From Leptodactylus fallax (Eukaryota > Chordata > Amphibia > Anura > Leptodactylidae): a DNA stretch of 64,000 bases. The stretch lies in the NCBI GenBank assembly GCA_947044405.1, contig CAMRHE010000167.1, forward strand, positions 1,595,001 to 1,659,000, given 5' to 3'. Below are positions 53,360 to 64,000 of this stretch, piece by piece (position 1 is the first letter of the stretch; each line of letters begins with the position of its first letter). Made by a program: the position numbers and the translations under genes. Below the pieces are notes generated by a model. It was not told where the DNA came from. It did no database searches and was given only the letters and a program-made list of their open reading frames with translations.

Positions 53360-56300
53360 TGCCATAACTATTTTGTGAGAACCCCCTCCTATGGTCTTGG
53401 ATTATGGCCCTAGACAAATTTTACACACAACACTGCCACCTGCTGGTACATAGTGGTATTAAGGTATAGTATATATGGTATAATAGTATATATAGTAGAA
53501 TAGTGTTATTAAATCAATATAGAAAATGGTCAAGATGTAAAGTATTGGGTCAAGAGTAAGCACAAAAACAAGACAAAGTGTAGGATAAGTGAAAAAATAA
53601 GCTACACACTTTCACATATACTATTTCAAGTCAATATTTCAAGTCCTCACCATTTTTAAGATCTTTGCTTGCTGTCAGCAAATTCTGTTTTTTTGGGGGG
53701 GGGCTTTATATTTAGGCTTAAAACCTGTTCAGACCTGATTCTTCTCACAGCTGAGTCTTTGCTACAATTGTGCATCACAGGGAGTGTTTAGTTAACTTAT
53801 GTTTGATGTAGTATGGTTGTATTATATATAACCTGTACATCTGGGTACTCAGCTATTTTTAGTAAAGGTCCGAACTGAACACATCCATAATTTTTGGATG
53901 ATAAGACATGTCTGACTATAAACTGTACCACAGGTTTAGACAAGAAAAATTAGGAAAAACTATTTCACATTAATTTAACTTTGCTGGTCAAATGGAGTAG
54001 AGGGGTTAATGTCACTAGTTAGTGGGAACTATTGAGCTTTATACTATGTGTGGGGCACTAAGGGGCATTATCCTGTGGGGGGCACTAATGTAACGTGGCA
54101 TTATACTGTGAGGAGGATGTCTGCATGGCATTATACTGTGTGTGGGGGCATTAAGGAGCATTACACCATGGGGGGGCAATAACATGGCATTATACTGTGT
54201 GGAGCATTAAGAAGCATTATACTATGTGTGGCGCATTAACGAACATTATACTGTGGGGGCAACAAGGAACATTATACTTTGTGGGGGGCACTAATGTGGC
54301 ATTATACTGTGTGTGGGGCATTAAGAAGCATTATACTGTGTAGGAGAGCACTAATAGGATATTTGTACCACCCCCCACACAGTATAATACCCGATTATTG
54401 GCCTCCACATTTTTTAATGAACCATCAGGGCTTCTTCTCCCCCATGCAGAATAAATATCTATTAGTGCCCCATACACAGTATAATGCTTCTGAGTGCCCC
54501 CACAAACAATTGACACTAACAGTGGTCGGGAAAAGCATTCATCTCCCGACCACTTTTCCCTAAGCCTCTATAATTTACAGTACTCCCATGCTTCGACGCT
54601 GTTTCATTGTGTTCTTCCTCAAGCATTCCTCAAGCAAAGTTGCAAGTTTCCCTGTTCCTGTATACCTTGTATCTGCAGAATCTTATTCCTGTCCAACCAT
54701 CATGGACACTCCAACTTCCCTCAGGCTTAAGACTTACTAGCATGTGCCCTGGTGAGAAACTACCACCACTATCAGGTACACTTCAGGCCCCCCCACCCTG
54801 CACCAGCCCAGGAAGAGAGCTGGAAGAAATGGTAGAGTTTTATAGCGACTGTGATAAGTTCAAGTACTACTACTCCCAGTTTCCTTGAATCTGGTTTAGA
54901 TAGTCCTCTTTGAGATAACCATCCTGGGTTTCAGGTGATGGGGGCAGCTGTGGTAGGTAATAATGGGGTGGGCACCATTTTTCCATCTTCACATATTGGA
55001 GGGTATGGTTCAGCTGTACTGCATGGAGCGCTGAAGCAGTAGTAGGGTTTAATACACAAAATATCTGAAAATTCTTCTTGCTATTGTGTAGGAGGAAACC
55101 ACAAGCATTCAAAACATACTGGAGTCAGAGACAGATTGTGAGCTTTGTCCAGGATGTGAGCGAAACATCAAGTAAACAGCTCTGCAGAGTAACACACCCA
55201 TAATATGTCCGTATTATACAAACTGTACTATGGCAGCAAATCCCATCCTGCCCGCAAGGGCCTCATGACCTGAATTAGCAGCTGCAGGGGGATTTATAAT
55301 GATGTAAGTTCAGGTCACCTGCAGTCAGACAGTCCCCTGGAATGGACAGTCCACATGACCATCGCTTTGCCCTTCTTTAATTCATATGGACATTCTCAAT
55401 GTTGTTTCCATAGCAGCACAGAGTATTTCAGGAGATAATTGTGGTGATCTTTAGGGAAGTCACACACTGATAACTACAAAGTGGAAGAAGCAGAGTCTAC
55501 CAGTAGTATTGTGTGCTGGGCTTGTGGAGGGTCACAAAGTGAGAGTAAACATAGCTGAAAGAGCACAGCAGCACAGAGGATTTCAGGATAGAAGTATGCT
55601 GATCTTGTGGGAGGTCACAGACAGACTTAAAGTGCCCAAACAACTATTTTTCACGATTATCAATATACCACCGGAGTGTTGGCCTGTATATAAAAGATTT
55701 CACTCTAATACATTTTTAATACAAGATTAGCAATTACAACGTAATGCTTTTTTTAAAGCAAATGCATTGCCAAAAATTTAACCACTTCGGTACCAGAGGG
55801 TTTACCCCTCACCCAAGGGTTTTTTTTTTACAATTTTTCCTGGTTCATGACCAGACACATTTTCGTTCCTTGAAGGTTATAACTTTTTTCATTGGGTTAT
55901 TCAAATAATCTTTGCATCTTTTTTCAGTGATAATAATATCATTATTTATTATGTCATTTTTATTTTTGCCTTTTTTAAAAGCTGGGAGCTCCGGACAGTA
56001 TACAGAACTCCTACTGCAGTGTAGCGGTGGCGTCTGGAACTGCAGCCCCACTCCCATTCACTTGAATAGGAGCAGGGCTGCTTCCGGCCATATACTTTGT
56101 ATGTATATGGCTTCCGGTGGCCGCAACAGCTGATCAGTTCAGGAGTTCAGATTTCGTACCCTGACCAATCTGATACTGACGACCTATCCTATAGATGATA
56201 TAGGTGTTAAGTATGAACAATCTTCAGATCCTGGACAACTCCTGCCATCAATACAAATGGCAATAGGTCAACTGAATTTGCATTACAGAATAACTTTGTA

Positions 56301-57394
56301 ATGTTATTAAAATAAGGTTTTCTTGCAGAAACATCTTAATTATCTGTGTATAATAGTGTATAGTGCATGGCATTCTAGTGAGGCTCGGTTAGTTGTGCAT
56401 TCCCTATAGAGTACAGTACAGCTTCTGCTGTATCCTAATTGAAAGAAGCAGGGATATCTTTTAGGCTGGACATAGACAGAGAGAAGTCCAGCATAGACAG
56501 CAGCATTTATAACAGTAAAAGGTAGACATTATGAAACAAACTCAAAGCAGGAAAAGCCATTAGATAAGTACCTCACCACTTTGTGCTTCTTTCCTTCTTT
56601 TCAGGGACAGAGATAAGAAGGATGTTCAAGGTGGAGCAATATGAAGTGGTAAGGTACTTATCTGATTGATTTTCCCCTCACTGCTTCAAGTCTGTATCAG
56701 GACGTGTAGGAAAAACAGCGGACACATACACAGCCCGACTGACCCTGTTGGCTATAATGGGGTCCATTGGGTGTCCGTTCTTTTTCACCGATACCGCCAG
56801 GCAAAAAAATGCTGAAAGTCTGACAATTTTCGACAGACACTGTGATGGAGTCTCTGCAAATGTGAACATAGACTGAGAAGCAAGGAATAGTCTATACCAG
56901 CCTAAATGATTTCCTTGTGCTTCTTTTACTGAGTATAGAGCAGAAGCTGTACTGTACCCTATAGGAAATGCACAACTAACAGAGCCTCACTAGAATGACA
57001 TGCACAGACCTATACAGTTTGAACACCAGGAGGCGTTATTATAAAAACATAATTGCCATATTTCTTTGAGGAAATATTTTTTTAATAAAAATACTTTAAA
57101 AAGTTACTCAAAAATGCATATTCAGTTTACTTATTGCCATTTATATTGATAGTAAAAACCCTTTATGGTATAAGATAAGCGGACTCAGCTTATAAAGTCT
57201 GTCTTTACCAGTTTGGTCATTTCTGCAGTCTTTTAGTTAAAATTGGCAAACGATGAACGGGATATGTAGACCACAATATTGTAAGGCTGATGACATCGAG
57301 ATCAATCCTGCACTTTATCCAGTGTGTTTGAGAATGTGTTAGTATCTTGTCATTTTGCAGTAAATAATGTGTAAACGCCTTTGCTGCTAGCTTA
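53360..57394. other. intergenic spacer between CYP2 copies (upstream part of copy B)
   Basis: It aligns in pieces with 34,640-38,500, so it is the 5' part of duplication copy B. No gene is recognised. A G/T-rich minisatellite (54,010-54,500), a possible MITE near 56,660-56,880 and a palindromic GATGACCTATCC-type repeat near 56,160 are included. Confidence 0.55.
54010..54500. repeat. degenerate minisatellite with GCATTATACTGTG units
   Basis: The phrases GGGGCATTAAG(A/G)AGCATTATACT and GGCACTAATGTGGCATTA alternate with heavy length variation. Near the right end the unit appears in reverse complement (ACACAGTATAAT), so the array has an internal inversion or fold-back. Confidence 0.8.
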
Positions 57395-57517
57395 CATCAT
57401 TTTCCACTTGTAGAGAAAAGTTCACAGTCAGAGGAGGAGTCACTCGGCAGCATAGTATAAACCCTCGGCCCTGGGCTGTAGCAGGAAGCAGTGTAAGAGC
57501 CAGGTATACAGAGGAAC
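57395..57517 (+). promoter_or_regulatory. putative promoter/5'UTR of CYP2 copy B
   Basis: The block closely matches the one ahead of copy A. It has a proper TATAAA at 57,456-57,461, where copy A has TATTAAAG, and the same leader AGCAGTGTAAGAGCCAGGTA. AAAAGTTCACAG near 57,415 corresponds to the HNF4-like motif of copy A. Confidence 0.65.
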
Positions 57518-60500
57518 ATGCTGTCTACTCTGCTCATCGGACTCTTTACAGTCCTTATCTTTCTCTTCATATCTACATGGAACAAAAGGCGACACTTACC
57601 TCCAGGGCCAACTCCATGGCCTATTATTGGCAACTTGCACCAGATTGATAAATCTGCACCCTATAACACTTTCATACAGGTAAGTCACTTAAAGGGGCTT
57701 TCCAATATGCACATATAGCGCTCTCAGTATATGATATATGGTAAGATTCGGCCTCTTGACAATGATTTTAGTATTGTGGTTGCAGGAGACTTAGTTTAGT
57801 TTAGCTTGCTACTTACAGGACTGATTGATCATGTCTGCTCTGTACGGACATGATATGACCATAGATCCATAGAAGTCATGGCTAATCGCTCCTAGAGTAC
57901 AAGGGTGTACAGTACCTTGTATGGGGGCAGCTCAAGCAGTGTGTGTGTGTGATGGTCAGAAGATGATACCTACAGGGCAGCCTGCTGTGGGTCTGGACAG
58001 AGCTATGGCCCTACCTGTAATATAAGAATCCTATTCTGTCTGTAACTTCTACTTCTATAATGCTATATATGTAAATAACATGTATTTGTCTGCAGAGCTT
58101 GAAGCTCCTAAAACTCAACTGAACCCCTGTCCAGGGCCCCACCAACATGTCATGTCTAGTAATGCTGTCCTTACTACCCAGATATAACTGCACACTCTGC
58201 ACCTCCTATAGTTACACTACAGTGCAATACTGCACAGTGACCATCCCCATTATTGTCCCTAATAAGTCGAATTTGCAAGTGGTGGTTTTGCTAGTCAGTA
58301 CATGTTTGCGTGGCAGTCTACCAGCATGTCTTGAATGACTTTTTATGTTCCTGTGCAGTTCAGGGTCGTGTCACGTTTAGTGCTTACACTACATGGATAT
58401 GTTGCACGCTTATCGCACAATATACCACACCCTCATAAAAACAGAGGATAGATGTTATGTAAGGAGTGGTGCTTGCATTGTAGAATTTTTCCTCCAGAGC
58501 TACTTTAAAAAGACTCAGTGTGTCCTTCTGTCACCCTTCTGTCCTCCTGTCTTGTCTGCCTGTTTGTTGTCGGATTCCTTGGCCTTTTTGGGGCCATTTC
58601 TGGCCAGTTTGTTTAAAGCCTTGTAATTTATTGAGACTGATGAGTAATCCCCGTCTGTCCTATGTTTGTTACCTTCAGTTATCTTATTTTTCTTGTATAT
58701 TGTTATTCTCTCTGTATGACAAAAACTTTTTAAAATAAACAGTTGAAAAAAAAAGAAAGAAAAGGTAAGAAATGGAGAAAGGTAAAGGTGCCCTAGAAAT
58801 AATAATGATTGTTAAAGGGGATGTCTCACTAGTCACCACACCTTTAATATGGGAACTTCAGCAGTGACAGTCAGCTGACCACTCACGTTTGCCAGAGCAA
58901 GAGAGTCTCTTCACTCTGGACAAGTCTCCAGTATGTGATATGTGGGGTACGACACCCAGACCTGGCTCCGATCAGCTGCTAGTGGATGGGGATCGTATGC
59001 AGCTCCTATTCAAGTAATAGGGTGCAGCAGCCCTGTCCACTCCCTAGTGGTGCTTTTGGAGAATTGCAGTGCTGCTCTTTTTACTACACAGTTAGTAAGC
59101 TTTATTGACATATCACTAGCATGTCCTTCGCAGTTACCCGCCCTCGCTCGTTGGGGCCTGTGGACATATGGGCAGGGCCTTGTTTCTAGTTTATGTTGCC
59201 CTGGGCACCATAATACACCCCAATGTAGACAGTACGATCAAAATACCATTGTCTGAGGATGCAGATACAGATGAAAGCAGAGGCATAGCTAGAAAATTCT
59301 GGGCACATTTTTAGACCACTGAATGAATTCACACCCCAGCACATACCCCTAAAATGACTTCAATAGTTCAATACTGGGTCTTCATTTCTATAAAGGATGT
59401 TTGTTGTTTTGTGATCACCATGGACATAGTTATTGGGAGTACTGAGGTTGCAGTCACACCCTATAAAGGCTACCATGCACTTAAAAGCAAAGTTGGCTGA
59501 ACCTATCGATTTCAGAGGGGTCAGTGGGCTATCATATGTGTATTAGGGTATTCTGACTCCTCCTTGGCAGAGATGGGGGAAGGAAGGATCGGGAAAGTTG
59601 AATTGTAGCATGCCTGAACCTTTGCCCTTATAGGAGATAAGCCTTTGTCAGAGGTGTCTGGCAGCTGTCAACTCGCCCTTCCACATTGAGAACACATGCC
59701 AAGTGTGCACATGTATGGGGGATCTGGAAGGAATAGCTATGAGCTGTGGAAGGTGTATGGCTATCTTAGAAGCTGTGGCCACTGTGGCTGAAGTGTTGGG
59801 CAGGGGTAGGAGCAGGTGTTCGGCCATCTTTAAAAGCTGTGTCCACTCTGGCTAAAGTGTTAGGTAGAGTTAGGGGTAAGTCCTTGGTACTTGGAAAGGG
59901 ACTAGCTCCCAAACTGAGCAAGGGAGGTGAGCGCGAACATTACTATGACAAGAGGTGCCATAACTGAGAAACACTGATGCCATGTTCACATCTGGGCGTG
60001 GTATCCACACATTGCAAATCCGTCAAAAAAAACAATGGATTTGTCAAAAAATGGACAAACAGTTACACAGTGCATACCGTCATCTGTCTCTTTTGATGGA
60101 TCTGTTAATGGGTTTCTGTAAAAAAAACAAACAAAAAAAAACCTGTCCATTTGTGTTTTTGACAAATGAATTTTTTTTTCATCTTTATTCTTCATTCTGA
60201 GCACGCGCAGAGAAGAATTAGGAGTGAAAAACAAATTGCAAAATGGACACAGATGGATTGTGCCAGTTGGTAATCTGTTTCTGTTCACCTTCCATAGATC
60301 TCAAGGTAAAAAAAATGGATTTGTTGCTGTCTGTCGCGTATCCTTATTTTTGGATGGAGCTGCAAGTCCTTATTTTTTGAAGTGCTGCAAGTCCGACATT
60401 TGTATCCGTCTAAAAGAGCGTTTACATGGTGGAAATGCTCCAAACGCACACTGGGAGCTGGTTATAAAAACCCACTGAAATCAACAACCCCTTCTAATCA

Positions 60501-63208
60501 GTATTTCTGATCTTCTGACGGATCACAAGCACTGATTAGGTGCGGAGACACCAACACAGATGTGAACCCAGTGAGTGAAGGGAATCCTACATGTGCTACA
60601 CCAGATGAGGCCCAAGGGGTGGTGAGATATTGAACCATTTTTATGGATCAGTTTTGGTTTGGATGGGTCAGCTTGCATGTCTAGGAGAGTCCACGACAGA
60701 ACATGTGGAGATGTATATTTTTTAATGATGTCCCTCAAAGAGTATCGCCCTAGTCCTAAAGGACCTAATCAAATTTGCCCTGCATGTTCACCTCCACCCA
60801 TTAGTCCTAGTATGTTTTTTACAAATCAATCTACTATTGTAAACACCTCTTTGGCGCTGTTATCACAGCCTTTGAGAACAATCAGCCATTGTGTTGCCAT
60901 AGCGGGTGTGTCTTGGGAATTGGATGCTGTCGTAGTCAATCAGTAACCTGCTTTCTGGAAGTGGATGTCATATTATATTATTCTGATGTTTTTCCAGCTC
61001 GGGGAAAAGTATGGAAGTGTGTTCACGATCTTCACTGGCTGGAAACCAACAGTGGTTCTCTATGGCTACGATACACTGAAGGAAGCCCTGCTGGGCCAGG
61101 CTGATGATTTCAGTGGAAGAGCGATTGTGCCAGTTTTTGAAAGGATTGCTCGGAAAACAGGTAATTATTCCTCACAGCCGTCATTTGTAAATGGTGAAAA
61201 TTTGGTTCAGAGAAACCTAAAATGCCCTAAAATTATTCCATCACTTTATAAATTGTAAAAAGAGCTTTAGTCACTTCCCCACATCTACAGTACTGTGTTG
61301 TCAAGGCAGCTGGGGCCTAAGGAAAACCTCCCAGTCTTTGTAGACTTATTAGACCCTGCTGGAGCCAAGGCCTAATAGGATGTCAGCAATACACTGACAG
61401 ACATAATATTCTATAATAGAAAAGAATTGCACTGCATTATAATGAAGAAAGTCCCTTAAAGGAAAGTAAAAGGAAATGTTCTAAAAAGATGTAGAAAAAT
61501 ACAAAGAAATCCAAGTAAGAAAACAAAACAAAAGAACACCTCTCACTTGTTATATTAACAAATGTAAAAATAGACATAATTGGTTATGTTGTAGCTGTAA
61601 TGACACAAACTATAAAAATGAATATGTTATTTAATGCTAGCTTCACACTAGCGTTGCCTCTGTTGTTTGGGTCCTTCGGGGACCAAGCAGTAACGCACAG
61701 AGCCTAACAGATCCCATTGACCATAATGGGGTCCATCTGGTGTCCGTCATTTTACAACTGAAACTGGCAGCGTAAAAAGTCTTCCGTGCAGGACTTTTTC
61801 CTCCGTCGATTTTCAGGCGGACGCTGCAACGGAGACCCCAACACAGATGTGAACTTAGCCCAATCTGCACAGTGAACACTCTAAAACATAAACAAATAAA
61901 ATAAAAAACAGCATTGCTTATTTTTGCTTGTCCCACCTGCCAAACAAGGTCAAATAGTAAACCGTACTAATAAAACTCAACCTTATCCTTCATGCAGCTC
62001 CACAAATATCGTGAAATACAAAGTTTTTTTGCAGTGTTTTTCATTGTTTTTTTGCTGCATTTTTCTTCCCTTATTAAAATCTATAGGAAAAACACAAATG
62101 TTGCTGCAGATAAAATTGACATGCTGCATTTTTTTTAAAAACCCAGCTTTTTCGCAGTGTTTTTTTTTTTTCTGCAATATGTAGATGGCAGTAGCCAGAA
62201 TCTCAGTGGTTAGCACTGCAGCCTTGCAGCGCTGGAGTCTTGGGTTTGAATCCTGCCAAGGACATCATCTGCAAGGAGTTTGGATGTTCTCCCCGTGTTT
62301 GCGTGGGTTTCCTCTGGGTACTCCGGTTTCCTCCCACACTCCAAAGACATACTGATAGGGAATGTAGATTGTGAGCCCTATATGGGACAGTGACTGTCAA
62401 TGTCTGTAAAGCGCTGCGGAATATGTTGGCGCTATATAAGTAAGCATAATAAATAAATAAATAAATAAATCTCATTCACTTAGCAGGTACTGTAAAACGC
62501 AGCATCTTTTTCTGCTAAGTTTCCTAATGTGGGTCCTTCGCCTACCTGATTCTTTATTTTTTTTTTTCCTTTTGATGGCCATAATTGTCGGGGTCTCAGA
62601 GGCTCGACCCACACTAGTCATAATGATATGGCATATTTATAACTATGAAATGGCTACCATGAATTAGGTCAGAGACTTATATTTATCATTCCAGATAGTG
62701 AGGGAGAATAAGAAGTAGAGTGAAGTATCTCCTAATTATTGTTTTATTTGTTCTCCATGGATCCTAGACACTAATTTTATATTTCCTTTAGGTTTGGTCT
62801 TTTCCAATGGCCCGCACTGGTTTCACCAGCGCAGATTCACTTTGACCACCCTGCGAAACTTTGGGATGGGCAAGAGGAGCATCGAAGAAAGAGTGGTTGA
62901 GGAAGCCACATTTCTGATGGACCTCTTCAAGGCTCGCAATGGTAAAGAAGTTTCTTCAATTACATAGCAGTGATGGCTTTTTGCAGGATAATGACTTGCA
63001 ATGTATTGTTTGCTTTTGTTACATATATTATGTTCTTCCTCCTCCAGGTAAACCTTTCAATCCAGGTCCTGAGTTGACTGCAGCAGTGTCCAATGTGATC
63101 TGCTCCATTGTGTTTGGAGATCGGTTTGATACACAAGATAAAACCTTCCAGACCTTGCATACAATGATCAATGAGAACCTCACTTTCCTAGGGAAACCAG
63201 GTTTTCAG
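57518..63208 (+). CDS. cytochrome P450 family 2, copy B, exons 1-4 (3' part beyond window)
   Basis: Exons at 57,518-57,679, 60,998-61,160, 62,792-62,941 and 63,048-63,208 have sizes 162, 163, 150 and 161, identical to copy A, with GT-AG borders and an open frame. The 212-residue part begins [20 protein letters not shown] (membrane anchor), then [32 protein letters not shown], the C-helix HWFHQRRF and [12 protein letters not shown]. By hand count about 25 residues differ from copy A (about 88% identity), spread as conservative changes, so it looks like a functional paralogue. Exons 5-9, including the heme-binding loop, would lie beyond 64,000, so completeness cannot be judged. Substrate and subfamily are unassigned. 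Confidence 0.95.
59985..60575. mobile_element. MITE in CYP2-B intron 1
   Basis: ATGTTCACATCTGGGCGT at the left and CAACACAGATGTGAACCCAG at the right are inverted ends. The interior has complementary ACAAATCCG- and TGGACACA-type arms. It is related to the element at 38,085-38,445. No coding capacity. Confidence 0.75.
61634..61861. mobile_element. MITE in CYP2-B intron 2
   Basis: GCTAGCTTCACACTAGCGTT and, at the right, CAACACAGATGTGAACTTAGC are inverted ends. The element interrupts sequence that is continuous in copy A between TATTTAA and CTGTACAGTG (about 43,845). It therefore inserted after the duplication. Confidence 0.85.
62195..62475 (+). mobile_element. full-length tRNA-derived SINE in CYP2-B intron 2
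   Basis: The head CTCAGTGGTTAGCACTGCAG resembles a tRNA A-box region. GGTTTGAATCC at 62,243-62,253 is a near-perfect B box. The shared body (GGAGTTTGGATGTTCTCCCC, TTGTGAGCCCTATATGGGAC) and 3' end GGCGCTATATAAGTAAGC with an (AATA)n tail follow. It is the best-preserved copy of the family in the window. Confidence 0.92.
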
Positions 63209-63247
63209 GTAAGAATCAATCTATAGACATGAACTAATATCAGTGAC

Positions 63248-63503
63248 ACTATGTTCACACTAGCATTCGGGTTTCCGTCGTTTGAATCCAAATGGGGACC
63301 CGAAAGATGGAAACTCTGTCCTCTTAAAAAGAGGTTACGCATGGAAACCAGTGGACCCCATAGACTATAATGGGGTCCGCTGGGTTTTCACTGGTTTTAT
63401 ACAAACTGGCGAAAAGTCCTCTTTGCAGGACTTTTCTCTCCACTGATTTTAAGCGGATTCTGCGTTTCCTACAGAGACTCCAACACAAGTGTGAATCCAG
63501 CCT
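63248..63503. mobile_element. MITE in CYP2-B intron 4
   Basis: TATGTTCACACTAGCATTCG and CAACACAAGTGTGAATCCAG are inverted ends, with GGGTTTCCGTCG inside. Copy A intron 4 runs through this position without it, while flanking sequence (GATCCACCAAAAGGGTAATG) is shared. Confidence 0.8.
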
Positions 63504-64000
63504 GATGTGGGTCCTACTTATGGTCTAGATTTTATGCAAACCCTAACTAGGGTATTAATTATTTTTTCATAGATCCACCAAAAGGGTAATGATGCTTTAA
63601 TGAGGACTATTCATCACCTCACCAAGTCCAGCTCTTTGTATTCTCTGGCACAGTTGGAATTTTTTTTCTTTCACCCCCACCATTCCTAAGCAATCAGTAC
63701 AGTTAGTTTTGATGTCTGATATGCTATTTGAGTTTGCTATTGTCAAATGGGTGGCCTCAGGCAGGAGCAGACAAGGCTGCGTGACACTGCCCACTTTTGA
63801 TTGGACAGAGAACTCTGAATCACTACCAGAGGCCACCCACTTGACAGTAGGGAGCCTCATTAGCATATCAGGCACCAAAACTAACTGCCCGCTTGTTTGC
63901 TTGGGAAAAGTGGGAGCTAAATAAAAAAATTCCTACTGTTCCGGAATCAGTGTAGCGGCACCAATGAAAGGATGTGAAGATGTGGAGTTGGTGAAGACGG

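Noticed and set aside
62203..62290. A possible tRNA gene
   Set aside because: B-box and A-box-like sequences are present, but they form the head of a SINE with a shared body and tail. No cloverleaf with an anticodon arm was convincing.

Overview
The window looks like nuclear DNA of a vertebrate, most likely an anuran amphibian. Three multi-exon vertebrate genes with GT-AG introns are visible: aquaporin-8, a CYP2-family cytochrome P450 and its tandem paralogue. The first coding exon of a RhoGAP gene of the ARHGAP17/ARHGAP44 family is also present. The rest is dense repeat: Tc1/mariner elements, hAT-like and other MITEs, tRNA-derived SINEs, LTRs, minisatellites and tetranucleotide tracts. The repeat types are those I associate with frog genomes. 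The species is not identified, and nothing is prokaryotic or organellar.

Layout. From 1 to 16,343 lies what is probably the first part of intron 1 of the minus-strand RhoGAP gene. It is filled with minisatellites (28, 97, 56 and 30 bp units) and Tc1 elements, one nested inside another. The RhoGAP first coding exon is at 16,344-16,396, with a promoter-like region upstream near 16.5-16.85 kb. From 17 to 25 kb a (TATC)n tract has been invaded by an LTR, a TTAA-flanked palindromic element and a Tc1 element that itself carries a hAT-like MITE and a retroposon. From 25.3 to 29.7 kb lies a 35-bp minisatellite array that contains an intact Tc1/mariner transposon with an uninterrupted transposase gene. 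Aquaporin-8 occupies about 29.95-34.15 kb on the plus strand, with six exons, the first of them noncoding. Its coding exons join to a 260-residue protein. Adjacency of the RhoGAP and AQP8 matches the mammalian order ARHGAP17-LCMT1-AQP8, although no LCMT1 exon was recognised here.

From about 34.64 kb to the end are two copies of an approximately 18.7-kb tandem duplication, each carrying a CYP2-family gene. Copy A (38,762-52,465) has all nine exons with the classical CYP2 exon sizes and encodes 487 residues. Copy B starts at 57,518, shows exons 1-4, and runs off the right edge. Introns and upstream sequence are alignable between the copies. Several insertions are found in only one copy: a Tc1 remnant with a clean empty site, a solo LTR and SINEs in copy A, and MITEs in copy B. 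These order the events after duplication.

Functionally, AQP8 is a water/ammonia/peroxide channel of epithelia and mitochondria, and the CYP2 enzymes are ER-bound monooxygenases. Their adjacency may be only positional. Most short open reading frames elsewhere are products of tandem repeats or transposon debris.
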